Shown here: positions 55,836 to 63,830 of the stretch, piece after piece | How positions within the stretch are numbered: position 1 is the first letter of the stretch | Layout of the letters: every line of letters starts with the position of its first letter | Assembly (NCBI GenBank): GCA_036351375.1 | Contig: JAZBOY010000092.1 | Coordinates: 186,001-250,000 of the forward strand | Source of the DNA: JANQIO01 sp036351375 | Lineage (GTDB): Bacteria; Pseudomonadota; Gammaproteobacteria; Pseudomonadales; Halieaceae | Direction: 5' to 3' | Length of the DNA: 64,000 nucleotides | The notes under the pieces: generated by a model | Databases searched by the model: none | Told to the model about the DNA's origin: nothing | What the model saw: the letters and a program-made list of their open reading frames with translations, nothing else | Position numbers and translations under genes: made by a program

Positions 55836-55836
55836 A
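55817..55836. promoter_or_regulatory. LexA (SOS) box of recA
   Basis: On the minus strand the site reads TACTGTATATGTAACCAGTG, with the CTG-N10-CAG frame at 55819-55834. It is close to the gammaproteobacterial consensus TACTGTATAT-N6-CAGTA-type palindrome. It indicates SOS control of recA and, by read-through, recX. Confidence 0.88.
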
Positions 55837-55929
55837 CTTCGTTCAGGTGAATACCTGTGGCCAATCGGCCAACCACCCGTTCGATTTGCCGCCTGCGCCG
55901 GGGCCCCACTGGGGAGCGGTGCCAGCCAA

Positions 55930-55985
55930 TCCCGGGTTGTTGTACAACAGCTAATGGACAACAGCTAGTGGACAACAACCCGGGA
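55930..55985. repeat. inverted repeat with tandem 14-base repeats in the recA leader
   Basis: TCCCGGGTTGTTGT (55930-55943) is the exact complement of ACAACAACCCGGGA (55972-55985). The 28-base loop consists of ACAACAGCTAATGG (55944-55957) and ACAACAGCTAGTGG (55958-55971), with ACAACA starting a third copy in the right arm. Confidence 0.85.
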
Positions 55986-56029
55986 CTGGACAGGCGCAGC
56001 GGCCATAACAAGACCAGAGGTGAACAACC

Positions 56030-57091
56030 ATGGATCCCAACAAGCAAAAAGCTCTTGATGCCGCCCTCAGCCAGATCGAACGCCAGTTCGGCAAAGGTAC
56101 CGTCATGCGTATGGGCGATACCGAACACGCGGCAATTCCCAGTATTTCAACTGGTTCCCTGGGCCTGGATGTAGCCCTCGGCATCGGCGGCCTGCCACGG
56201 GGCCGGATCGTGGAGATCTACGGGCCGGAGTCTTCCGGTAAAACCACCCTTACACTGCAGGTCATTGCCGAGGCCCAGAAAGCCGGCGGCACCGCTGCCT
56301 TTATCGACGCGGAACACGCACTGGACCCGAGCTACGCCGAGAAGCTGGGCGTAGAGATCGACGACCTGATCGTGTCGCAGCCGGATACCGGCGAGCAGGC
56401 GCTGGAAGTGACCGAGATGCTGGTGCGCTCCGGCGCGGTAGACGTGCTGGTCATAGATTCTGTCGCTGCGCTCACGCCGAAAGCGGAAATCGAAGGCGAG
56501 ATGGGTGATTCCCACGTCGGCCTGCAGGCCCGTCTGCTGAGCCAGGCCATGCGCAAGCTGACCGGCACCATCAAGCAGACCAACTGCATGGTGATCTTCA
56601 TCAACCAGATTCGTATGAAGATCGGCGTCATGTTCGGCAGCCCGGAAACCACCACCGGTGGTAACGCGCTGAAGTTCTATTCCTCTGTGCGCCTGGATAT
56701 CCGTCGTATCGGCTCCGTCAAGGAAGGCGACGAGGTGGTTGGCAATGAAACTCGTGTGAAGGTGGTCAAGAACAAGGTGTCACCGCCCTTCAAGCAGGCT
56801 GAGTTCCAGATCATGTACGGCAAGGGCATTTACCGCATGGCCGAGGTGATTGACCTGGGCGTTAAGCTCAACCTGGTGGACAAGTCCGGCGCCTGGTACG
56901 CCTACAAGGGCGACAAGATCGGCCAGGGCAAGGCCAACGCCGCCAAGTTCCTCGAAGACAATCCGTCGATAGCCGGTGAGATCGAGGGTTCGATTCGTGC
57001 CCAGCTGCTGAACCTGCCCAAGCCCCCCTCGCAAGAGGGCGAAGCAGAGGAGGCACCCGCCGAGAGCCTGGAAGCGGCGGCGGAGGAGTAA
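56030..57091 (+). CDS. recA: recombinase RecA
   Basis: Forms filaments on single-stranded DNA for homologous recombination and LexA self-cleavage. The 353-residue protein has Walker A GPESSGKTTLTL, AAFIDAEHALDPSYAEKLG, VLVIDSVAALTPKAEIEGE, the L2 loop region FGSPETTTGGNALKFY and an acidic C-terminal tail (EAEEAPAESLEAAAEE). Expressed from a LexA-box promoter, followed by a terminator and recX. Confidence 0.99.
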   Translation: MDPNKQKALDAALSQIERQFGKGTVMRMGDTEHAAIPSISTGSLGLDVALGIGGLPRGRIVEIYGPESSGKTTLTLQVIAEAQKAGGTAAFIDAEHALDPSYAEKLGVEIDDLIVSQPDTGEQALEVTEMLVRSGAVDVLVIDSVAALTPKAEIEGEMGDSHVGLQARLLSQAMRKLTGTIKQTNCMVIFINQIRMKIGVMFGSPETTTGGNALKFYSSVRLDIRRIGSVKEGDEVVGNETRVKVVKNKVSPPFKQAEFQIMYGKGIYRMAEVIDLGVKLNLVDKSGAWYAYKGDKIGQGKANAAKFLEDNPSIAGEIEGSIRAQLLNLPKPPSQEGEAEEAPAESLEAAAEE

Positions 57092-57147
57092 GCGCCGGCC
57101 AACGGAGCACCGCACCTCCCCGTTCACCACGCGGGGAGTCCCCACTT

Positions 57148-57185
57148 CGCGTACCACGGTACCCCTCCAGTGGTGCGCGTTTTTT
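57148..57185 (+). terminator. rho-independent terminator between recA and recX
   Basis: CGCGTACCAC (57148-57157) pairs with GTGGTGCGCG (57170-57179), one T-G wobble, followed by six T. recX starts 17 bases later, so its expression probably depends on read-through, as in E. coli. Confidence 0.85.
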
Positions 57186-57201
57186 GTGGTTAGGGTAGCG
57201 A

Positions 57202-57669
57202 ATGAAAGAATTCAGTCCCAACGACGTTCGCCTGCAAGCCATGAACCTGTTGGCGCGTCGCGAACACCTGCGCCAGGAACTATCGCTCAAGCTGGGCAAG
57301 CGCTTTGGTGCTGACGCCGCAGACGAGATTGCCGCGGTACTGGATGATCTTGAAGGCGAGGGTCTGCTGAGCGACCAGCGCTTTACCGAGTCTTATATTC
57401 GTCAGCGTGTTGGCAAGGGCTACGGGCCGGATCGCATTCGCCAGGAGCTGCGCCAGAAGGGTGTAGACGGGGAAGTGCTGGATATCGCCCTGGAAGCCGC
57501 CGATGTCGACTGGGTGGCGCGGGCCGCCGAAGTCCGCCTGAAAAAATTTGGTGCAACACCGCCACCGGACTTCAAGGAGAAGGCGCGGCAGATGCGCTTT
57601 CTCAACTACCGCGGTTTCGGTGGCGAGTTCGCCAGCGCCGCGTTGGATTTTGAACCGGAGAGCTGCTGA
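57202..57669 (+). CDS. recX: regulatory protein RecX
   Basis: Modulates RecA filaments. The 155-residue helical protein has the three tandem RecX three-helix motifs: an N-terminal LLARREHLRQELSLKLGKR, a central LLSDQRFTESYIRQRVGKGYGPDRIRQEL and the C-terminal FLNYRGFGGEFASAAL. It lies downstream of recA and its terminator, and is convergent with the histidine kinase gene. Confidence 0.93.
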   Translation: MKEFSPNDVRLQAMNLLARREHLRQELSLKLGKRFGADAADEIAAVLDDLEGEGLLSDQRFTESYIRQRVGKGYGPDRIRQELRQKGVDGEVLDIALEAADVDWVARAAEVRLKKFGATPPPDFKEKARQMRFLNYRGFGGEFASAALDFEPESC

Positions 57670-57708
57670 ACTTGCTTGCTTGCGCTACGCCGCCGGAGCT
57701 CGCAGTCT

Positions 57709-59259
57709 CTACGCCTGCCCGGCCACGGCCTGCACGGGCGCCTCGAACTCCGCCGGCAGGCGAATGCTGACCCGTAGCCCACGCTCGGCGCCTTCCTGTT
57801 GACGGTTCTCTGCGCGAATAATGCCGCCATGCTGCTCCACAGCGCGCCGCGCAATGGATAACCCCAGGCCGAAACCGCCGGTTTCTCGCTGGCGCGCCTC
57901 GTCCACCCGGTAGAAGGGCTCGAAAATTTTCTCCAGCGCCGCCTCCGGTGCTCCTGGCCCGCAGTCCTCCACCACCACCTCAAAGCAGTGTTCGCGTTGC
58001 GCCAGCTCTACGGTGACGGTACTGCCAGCAGCGGTATGGCGCAACGCATTGCGGATGACATTCTCGAAGGCGTGCCTGAGTTGCTCGCCGTGGCTGCGTT
58101 GCAGCGCTTCAGTAAGGCTGCTGTGGAATTGCACGGACTTGTTGTCGGGCCTGGCCTCAAAGTCGGCGTCGTCGCACACTTCCTGCAGCAGGCTCACCAG
58201 GTCGAGAATGTCTTCCATGCTGCCCGGGTTTTCCGGTGCTGACAGCAACTGGCCGATCAGTTCGTCCAGCAGGGCGGTTTCCCGTTCGATGCGGGCCAAC
58301 TGTTCGGCGCCGCGCTGGGGATCTTTTTCGGCCAGTGCCAGCGCCACCCGCATGCGTGCCAGCGGCGAACGCAGTTCATGGGAAACGTCGCTCAGCAGGC
58401 GTTTCTGGGCAGTGATCTTGTCCTGTAGCTGCGCCGCCATGCTGTTGAAATCCCGGGCCAGGGCGTCGGTTTCATCGCCGCCTCGCTCCGGCACCTCGAT
58501 ACGCGCCGCGAGATTGCCGCTGGCGAGATCTTTCGAGGCCCGCTGCAGATGCTTTAGGGGGCGTGTCAGGTAGCGAGACACCAGGTAGCTGATTGCGCCC
58601 GAGATCAGCACGGCGATCAGTAGCCGCAGCCACAGGTGGCGGGTGAGAAATGCGATCAGCGGTGAAGCCGGTGGCCTCGGTACAATGATGAGTTTCAGCT
58701 GGCCCCACTCGGGCCGGTAGAACTCCTGCCCGAACAGCATGCGTTCATTCTCGCGGTGCAAGGTGCGGCGCCGAAAACCCGATAGCCTACTGATCACCTC
58801 TTCGCTGCCGGCAATCAGCTTGCGGTTGAAGATTTCCTCGCCGTCGGTGTCCACCAGGCGGATGTCGAGCCCGTCCTGATTTTCACGCTCGCGAATCCAG
58901 TCCAGGAGCTCATCGGCAGCCACAGTCTGCAAACCGTAGAAGATACGGTAGATCTCGTGGGACCCTGGGCCCAGGTCGCGAAACCCGGGGCCGGGCAGGG
59001 TAAACCGGTCACCGCCGGGGTTCTCCATACCGGGACGTTCCACGCCGGGACGCTCCATGCCAGGACGCTGGCCACTGCGCTCGGCGCCGGGGCGCGGGCT
59101 TGGCCCTTCGGCGGCGGGGCGCTGCGCGACTGATCCGGCATTGAAGCCGGGGAAGCCTTCGTCGTACAGCAGGATATAGCGACCCGCCAGCAACCAGCTG
59201 ACGATGATAGCGACCATCGACAGCCAGAAGCCGAGGAAAATCTTGGCAAACAGGTTCAC
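57709..59259 (-). CDS. CpxA-like sensor histidine kinase
   Basis: A 516-residue inner-membrane kinase. First membrane helix about 7-28, periplasmic sensor about 30-205, second helix about 210-232 (LWLRLLIAVLISGAISYLV), HAMP, then the dimerisation His in LSDVSHELRSPLARMRVAL, N box FENVIRNALRHT and G boxes DCGPGAPE and GGFGLGLSIARR. The sensor begins with a low-complexity repeat of RPGxE type (residues about 60-83). It overlaps the response regulator gene by four bases. CpxA identity is supported by the divergent CpxP/Spy-like gene. Confidence 0.85.
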   Translation of the reverse strand: MNLFAKIFLGFWLSMVAIIVSWLLAGRYILLYDEGFPGFNAGSVAQRPAAEGPSPRPGAERSGQRPGMERPGVERPGMENPGGDRFTLPGPGFRDLGPGSHEIYRIFYGLQTVAADELLDWIRERENQDGLDIRLVDTDGEEIFNRKLIAGSEEVISRLSGFRRRTLHRENERMLFGQEFYRPEWGQLKLIIVPRPPASPLIAFLTRHLWLRLLIAVLISGAISYLVSRYLTRPLKHLQRASKDLASGNLAARIEVPERGGDETDALARDFNSMAAQLQDKITAQKRLLSDVSHELRSPLARMRVALALAEKDPQRGAEQLARIERETALLDELIGQLLSAPENPGSMEDILDLVSLLQEVCDDADFEARPDNKSVQFHSSLTEALQRSHGEQLRHAFENVIRNALRHTAAGSTVTVELAQREHCFEVVVEDCGPGAPEAALEKIFEPFYRVDEARQRETGGFGLGLSIARRAVEQHGGIIRAENRQQEGAERGLRVSIRLPAEFEAPVQAVAGQA

Positions 59260-59951
59260 GGGCCGGTGGCTACCGTGTCGGTGCGCACCAGCTGGTAACC
59301 GACGCCGCGTACGTTCTTGATCAGTTCCGGCTCGCCCAGCTTCTTCCGCAGGTTGCTCACGTGCACGTCCACGCTGCGGTCGTAGGCGGTCAATGCTCTA
59401 CCGAGGGCCTGCTGGCAGATCAGTTCCTTGTTGACGACCTCCCCCGCGTGGCGCATCAGGACCAGCAGCACGTTGAATTCCGCAGTGGTGAGTTTTACTT
59501 CCTCACCACTGTACTGAACGCTGCGCTCGGCGGTGCTGACGTGCAGTTCGCCGACATCGAGCTGGTGGCTTTCTTCTTCGCGGCTGCGTTCGGTGCGGCG
59601 CAGGATGGCCCGCAGCCGGGCAGCGAGTTCGCGCGGGTTGCAGGGTTTGGGCAGGTAGTCGTCGGCGCCCATTTCCAGGCCGACAATACGGTCGGTGTCT
59701 TCGCCGCGGGCAGTGAGCATGATGACCGGCGTGTCGGAGAATTCACGCAGCTTTCGCAGCACGTCAAAGCCCTGGATTCGCGGCAGCATCACATCCAGTA
59801 CGATGGCGTCGTACTCGCAGCCCTTGCAGGCCTCTATGGCATCAGCGCCATCGTGTATGGCAGCCGGGTCGAAGCCTTCCAGCGACAGGAAGTCCGAGAG
59901 CAGCTCGCAGAGCTCCCGGTCGTCATCAATGATCAATACCTTCTGATTCAT
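59256..59951 (-). CDS. CpxR-like OmpR-family response regulator
   Basis: A 231-residue regulator. The receiver has IIDDDRELCELL (acidic pocket), the phospho-accepting Asp in YDAIVLDVMLPRIQG, the Thr in MLTARGE and Lys in YLPKPCNPREL. The winged-helix output ends VDVHVSNLRKKLGEPELIKNVRGVGYQLV. It is first in a two-gene unit with the kinase and divergent from the CpxP/Spy-like gene, with a CpxR-like box in between. Confidence 0.88.
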   Translation of the reverse strand: MNQKVLIIDDDRELCELLSDFLSLEGFDPAAIHDGADAIEACKGCEYDAIVLDVMLPRIQGFDVLRKLREFSDTPVIMLTARGEDTDRIVGLEMGADDYLPKPCNPRELAARLRAILRRTERSREEESHQLDVGELHVSTAERSVQYSGEEVKLTTAEFNVLLVLMRHAGEVVNKELICQQALGRALTAYDRSVDVHVSNLRKKLGEPELIKNVRGVGYQLVRTDTVATGP

Positions 59952-60012
59952 GGCCGAAGTCTCCCCGACGGCCAGGCGCTTGTCACCGGCTTTTACCGCG
60001 GGTTTGCCGTTC

Positions 60013-60027
60013 TTAACACAACTTTAC
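60013..60027 (-). promoter_or_regulatory. candidate CpxR box
   Basis: TTAAC-ACAAC-TTTAC on the plus strand is GTAAA-N5-GTTAA on the minus strand, one base from the E. coli CpxR consensus GTAAA-N5-GTAAA. It lies between the regulator genes and the CpxP/Spy-like gene and could serve both. Confidence 0.5.
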
Positions 60028-60146
60028 ACCGGCGCTACCCAAACTTACATGCGCCGCCCCTAGACTGGATTCAAGCTCGATGACTGCCCTGCACTTGCCG
60101 GGCATTAATCTGGCGCAGGACGGCCCGAGGCCCACAACGCCGGCCA

Positions 60147-60216
60147 CCGAGTGTCGGCCACCGAGTGTCGGCCACCGAGTGTCGGCCACCGAGTGTCGGC
60201 CACCGAACGTCGGCCG
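60147..60216. repeat. 14-bp tandem repeat, five units
   Basis: Four identical CCGAGTGTCGGCCA units (60147-60202) are followed by a fifth degenerate one (CCGAACGTCGGCCG). It lies 31 bases before the ATG of the CpxP/Spy-like gene, probably within its 5' untranslated region. Each unit can form CCGA/TCGG mini-stems. Confidence 0.92.
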
Positions 60217-60247
60217 CCGAATCCGCGAACGAAAGAGGGAGAACGCC

Positions 60248-60709
60248 ATGAAGACACTGCTACCCGCCGTTGGCCTGGGCCTGGTGCTCACTTCCGCCGT
60301 TGTGCTGGCCGGCCCCTTCGCCGGTGGTCACCCGCCGGACAGGGCACTGGGAATGTTGCAGGTGATGGCCGATGAAATCGGTCTTAGCCTCAGCCAGGAA
60401 CAGATGATCAACCAGCTGGTCAACGAGGCTCGCCTGGCCAGCGCTGTAGATCGCGAGCGACTCTCCCAGCTGCACCAGCAGATGCGCCAGCTCACCGAAG
60501 ATGTCAGTCAGTTTGACGAGGCGGCGGTGCAAGCGGTCGCCGACGACCTGGCGAACCTGGTGTCACGCATGGCGGTAGACGGCGCGCAGCTGCGCTGGGA
60601 AGTGCGCCAGGTGCTCACCGAGGAGCAACGCGAGCAACTCGACAGCGTGCGCAAACACGCGCGTATGTCCCACTTTCGGTTCACCGACGGACTGCCGTCC
60701 GAACTGTAA
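60248..60709 (+). CDS. CpxP/Spy-like periplasmic protein
   Basis: A 153-residue precursor with signal peptide (LLPAVGLGLVLTSAVVLA). The mature protein is helical and carries LTxxQ-like segments (IGLSLSQEQMINQLV near 42, VLTEEQREQLDSVRKH near 125) as in CpxP, Spy and zinc-resistance ZraP proteins. Its position divergent from a CpxA/CpxR pair makes an envelope-stress chaperone or feedback role likely. AGGGAGA before the ATG at 60248 fixes the start. Confidence 0.8.
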   Translation: MKTLLPAVGLGLVLTSAVVLAGPFAGGHPPDRALGMLQVMADEIGLSLSQEQMINQLVNEARLASAVDRERLSQLHQQMRQLTEDVSQFDEAAVQAVADDLANLVSRMAVDGAQLRWEVRQVLTEEQREQLDSVRKHARMSHFRFTDGLPSEL

Positions 60710-60750
60710 GCCAACGACCCCTGACCCGCAGAAGTCTCTGTAGGCCATTT

Positions 60751-60776
60751 GGGCAGCACTTGCTGCCCTTTTTTTT
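60751..60776 (+). terminator. rho-independent terminator after the CpxP/Spy-like gene
   Basis: GGGCAGC (60751-60757) pairs with GCTGCCC (60762-60768) around ACTT, followed by eight T. Confidence 0.92.
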
Positions 60777-60815
60777 GCCCGGGACTTTTTTATTGCCTGG
60801 GACTGGTCGCCGGAG

Positions 60816-63749
60816 TCAGAGTTCTTCGACTACCAGGCCCAGTTCTTCGACCAGTCCGCCGGCCGCGTCCAGGCCTGACTGGCTGGTAATCACCGCCACG
60901 CTGGCGTGCTCGGGGCGCAGGTAGGTTTCCGTCACACGACGCAGGTCGTCGAGGCTTACTTCGAGGATGCGTCGACGGAAGGCTTCCCGGTGGGCGTGGT
61001 CGCGGCCAAACAGGCGGTTGTGGAAATCCTGCTTGGCTTCACCGGCCGGCGAGCTGGGCCGGTCCAGGCTGCCGATCACGCCAAGTATCGCCTGCTCCAG
61101 CGCGTCGGCCTCGTGCTGCTTGTCCAGCAGCCAGCGCACCGATTGCTCGAAGTCTGTCAGGGTCTCCCCCAGCCGCGGGTCGCGATAGGAGAAGAAGCGG
61201 AAGGCGCCGACGCTGGAGTCCTGCGACGCACCGCCACCGTAAGCGCCGCCTTTCTCACGAATGGCGGTATGCAGGTAGCCGTTGCGCAGGAAACCGCCCA
61301 GCACCGTGAGCGCGGCGGCATCCTCGTGGCCGACGGGCACGGTAGGGTAGGCGTGGGCGCAGAAGTTGACCTGGGTGTTGGCCACCCAGATCTCCCGGCG
61401 CTGTTCGTTGACCGCCGCCGGCGTCCAGGCACTGTTGCCGGACTGTGCAGCGAAGCCCTGCCAGCTGCGCTCGCAGCTCTCCGCCAGCGCTTCCAGCTGC
61501 TCCGCTTCACCGATCAGCAGGTACTGCCAGGCCATGTCCAGCAGCTGCTGGTGCAGCCCGGCCAGCTGCTGGCCGAGGGCGTCCAGCGCCGCGGATTCGC
61601 TGAGGCTGTTGTCCAGCTGCTTGCTGGCGCGGATGCCTTCTAGTCCTGAAAGCTGGTGTGACAGGTGCGCCACCGGGCTCATGCCGGCGCTGGCGGCCGC
61701 CATGGCCAGGCCATGACCGTTACCGGTCACCGCCTGCTCACGCCGCGCGCGCTGCTGGGCAATCAGTTCGCGCAGCCGCTCGGTTTCGTCGAAGCGCACC
61801 TGCTCAAGGGTGTCGCGCATCAGCTGTTCCTGGGCCTGGTGATTGCGCACCAGGGCCTTGGAGGACAGTACCAGGTAACCCGCCGCGTCCTGCACGTCAG
61901 CGACCGCGCCGCGCATGCTGGTGAAGGCGTTGATGCTGCCGCATACCGCTGCCTGCCGGTCCTGTACCGCCAGGTAGTCGGCATCGCCCAGGCCCAGTTC
62001 CGTCAGCACATTGGTGTATACCGGCAGCAGGGAGGCGCTGTCGGCTGCCAGCTCCGGCAGCGGGCACAGGGCCTGCTGGTACACCAGGCCATTGGTGCCC
62101 TGGGCATAGGTGGTGCAGGGGAAACCTTCTCGCTCATTGAAATCCAGCCGCGGAATTACTGCCGGCACGTCGTCCAGGGTCACCTTGGGCAGGATGCTCT
62201 CGTCATCTTCCTGGGCCTGGCGTGCCGCCAGTGCCGCGGCCTGCTCGACGATGGCCGCCGCCTGCTGTTCATCCAGCGAGGCCTTGAGTTCGGCCAGGCG
62301 TGCTGCCTCGCGCTGCCGTCGCTGCTCTGACAGGGTGGTATCCGGCGTCATTACCAGGGTGACCCGGTGTGGGTTGTCCAGCAGCAGCTTGCGCGCCAGG
62401 CCCTTGATGAAGTCGGGGTCCTGGATCTTTTCCCTGAGGCCCTCTAATGCCGCGTCCAGGTTGAGCGCGGCAATGGGGTCCGCATAGTGGGTGGCATTGC
62501 CCAGAGCCGCCAGGATCAGCTGCAGACCGAAGGGGTAGCTGTCACCGCTGATCTCGCGCTGGTGCAGTTCCAGCTGGTGCAGCACGCTCTCCAGCTTTTC
62601 CTGGGGCACACCGTCGTCTGCAACTTTCTGCAGCACATCCAGCACCAGGGCTTCGAGCTGGTCTGCGCGCTCTGGCTCGCTGCCTTCGATACCGCACACG
62701 AACACCATCTCCCGCATGGACTCCTCCATGCCGCACAGCGGTGAAGGGGCATGCCCCAGCTCGGTGGTCTCCAGTGCCTGCTGCAGCGGCGAGGCGCTGT
62801 TATCCAGCAACACATTGGCTAGTAGCTGGGCTTCCAGCATCGCCTCCAGGTCCGTACTTTCACCCAGCAGCCAGCCCATCACGATATGGGTCTTGGCGTC
62901 GGTGCTGCCGCTGTCGTCGTAGGCGTAGGCTTCCTGTACCCGCAGCGGGGCGCTGAGACGCTGCTCCAGCGGTACCTCTATGCGCTTGTCGAGGCGCTCG
63001 AAGCGTGCCAGCGCGCGTTCCTCGAACACGGCCTGGTGCTGGTGCGCGGGCATGTCCCCGAAGGTCATGAAAATCGCATTGCTGGGATGGTAGTGAGACC
63101 GGTAAAAGGCCAGCAGCTGTTCGTAGCTGAGGTCGGGAATGTTCTCCGGTTCGCCGCCGCTGTTGTAGTGGTAGGTGTTGCTGGGGAACAGGTGGTGGCA
63201 CAGGGTCTGCCAGAGGGCGCTGGTGACCGAGCTCATTGCGCCCTTCATTTCATTGAACACCACGCCCTTGAAGGTCAGCGGTGAATCGGGGTTGTCCGGT
63301 TCCTCGAACTCCACCCGGTGGCCTTCCTGGGCGAAGTCCAGCGGGTCCAGCCGCGAGAAGAACACGGCGTCCAGGTACACGTTCAGCAGGTTGTTGAAGT
63401 CCTTGGGGTTCTGGCTGGCGAACGGGTAGGCGGTCCAGTCGCTGCTGGTGAAGGCGTTCATAAAGGTGTTCAGTGAACGCCGCAGCATCAGGAAGAAGGG
63501 ATCCCGCACCGGGTAATGCTCGCTGCCGCACAGGGCCGTGTGCTCAAGGATGTGCGCCACCCCGGTGGAATCCTGGGGCACCGTCCGCAGTGCCACCAGG
63601 AAGACGTTCTCGCTGTTGTTGGCGGCCAGGTGGTAGTGCTGGGCGCCGGTCTCCCGGTGTTCGAACTGCTGGACGTCAAGGTTCAGGGAGTCGATGTGCT
63701 CGGTGCGCACCAGGTCGAAGGCCGCGTGGGCTTGTACCGCCTCGGTCAT
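60816..63749 (-). CDS. M16C insulinase-family metalloprotease (presequence protease-like)
   Basis: A 977-residue peptidase of the PreP branch. The inverted zinc motif HILEH occurs near residue 63 (GVAHILEHTALCGSEHYPVRDPF) and the third ligand Glu in FKGVVFNEMKGAMSS. The chain has the expected two M16 halves joined by a hinge. Substrates are probably short unfolded peptides. No signal peptide is seen, so it is likely cytoplasmic. It is convergent with the CpxP/Spy-like gene across a terminator. Confidence 0.92.
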   Translation of the reverse strand: MTEAVQAHAAFDLVRTEHIDSLNLDVQQFEHRETGAQHYHLAANNSENVFLVALRTVPQDSTGVAHILEHTALCGSEHYPVRDPFFLMLRRSLNTFMNAFTSSDWTAYPFASQNPKDFNNLLNVYLDAVFFSRLDPLDFAQEGHRVEFEEPDNPDSPLTFKGVVFNEMKGAMSSVTSALWQTLCHHLFPSNTYHYNSGGEPENIPDLSYEQLLAFYRSHYHPSNAIFMTFGDMPAHQHQAVFEERALARFERLDKRIEVPLEQRLSAPLRVQEAYAYDDSGSTDAKTHIVMGWLLGESTDLEAMLEAQLLANVLLDNSASPLQQALETTELGHAPSPLCGMEESMREMVFVCGIEGSEPERADQLEALVLDVLQKVADDGVPQEKLESVLHQLELHQREISGDSYPFGLQLILAALGNATHYADPIAALNLDAALEGLREKIQDPDFIKGLARKLLLDNPHRVTLVMTPDTTLSEQRRQREAARLAELKASLDEQQAAAIVEQAAALAARQAQEDDESILPKVTLDDVPAVIPRLDFNEREGFPCTTYAQGTNGLVYQQALCPLPELAADSASLLPVYTNVLTELGLGDADYLAVQDRQAAVCGSINAFTSMRGAVADVQDAAGYLVLSSKALVRNHQAQEQLMRDTLEQVRFDETERLRELIAQQRARREQAVTGNGHGLAMAAASAGMSPVAHLSHQLSGLEGIRASKQLDNSLSESAALDALGQQLAGLHQQLLDMAWQYLLIGEAEQLEALAESCERSWQGFAAQSGNSAWTPAAVNEQRREIWVANTQVNFCAHAYPTVPVGHEDAAALTVLGGFLRNGYLHTAIREKGGAYGGGASQDSSVGAFRFFSYRDPRLGETLTDFEQSVRWLLDKQHEADALEQAILGVIGSLDRPSSPAGEAKQDFHNRLFGRDHAHREAFRRRILEVSLDDLRRVTETYLRPEHASVAVITSQSGLDAAGGLVEELGLVVEEL

Positions 63750-63830
63750 TGTCAGGTCCCGCTGGTAAAAGTAACGAGTGTACTGGATTTCCCGCAGGTG
63801 CTCCCAGCCATCTGGCGCGTATCGGGTGCC

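Larger units (their letters stand above)
55734..56029. other. recA upstream region
   Basis: A 296-base stretch with no gene. It contains the LexA-regulated promoter (55808-55836) and, in the leader, a 14-bp inverted repeat enclosing two tandem 14-base repeats (55930-55985). The rest is GC-rich with several short complementary segments (for example GGGGCCCCACTGGGG around 55898-55914). Confidence 0.6.
59952..60247. other. divergent control region between cpxR-like and cpxP/spy-like genes
   Basis: A 296-base gap holding a CpxR-like box (60013-60027) and a 14-bp tandem repeat (60147-60216). A TAGACT at 60061-60066 could be a -10 for the CpxP/Spy-like gene, about 34 bases after the box. A frame open through the gap on the plus strand lacks a plausible start or coding character. 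Confidence 0.55.

Noticed and set aside
60147..60216. CRISPR-like array
   Set aside because: The 14-bp units are contiguous with no spacers and no cas gene is near; it is a simple tandem repeat.
60080..60247. Longer N-terminus for the CpxP/Spy-like protein
   Set aside because: The extension would translate the tandem repeat and bury the signal peptide; the ATG at 60248 has a good ribosome binding site and gives a clean signal sequence.
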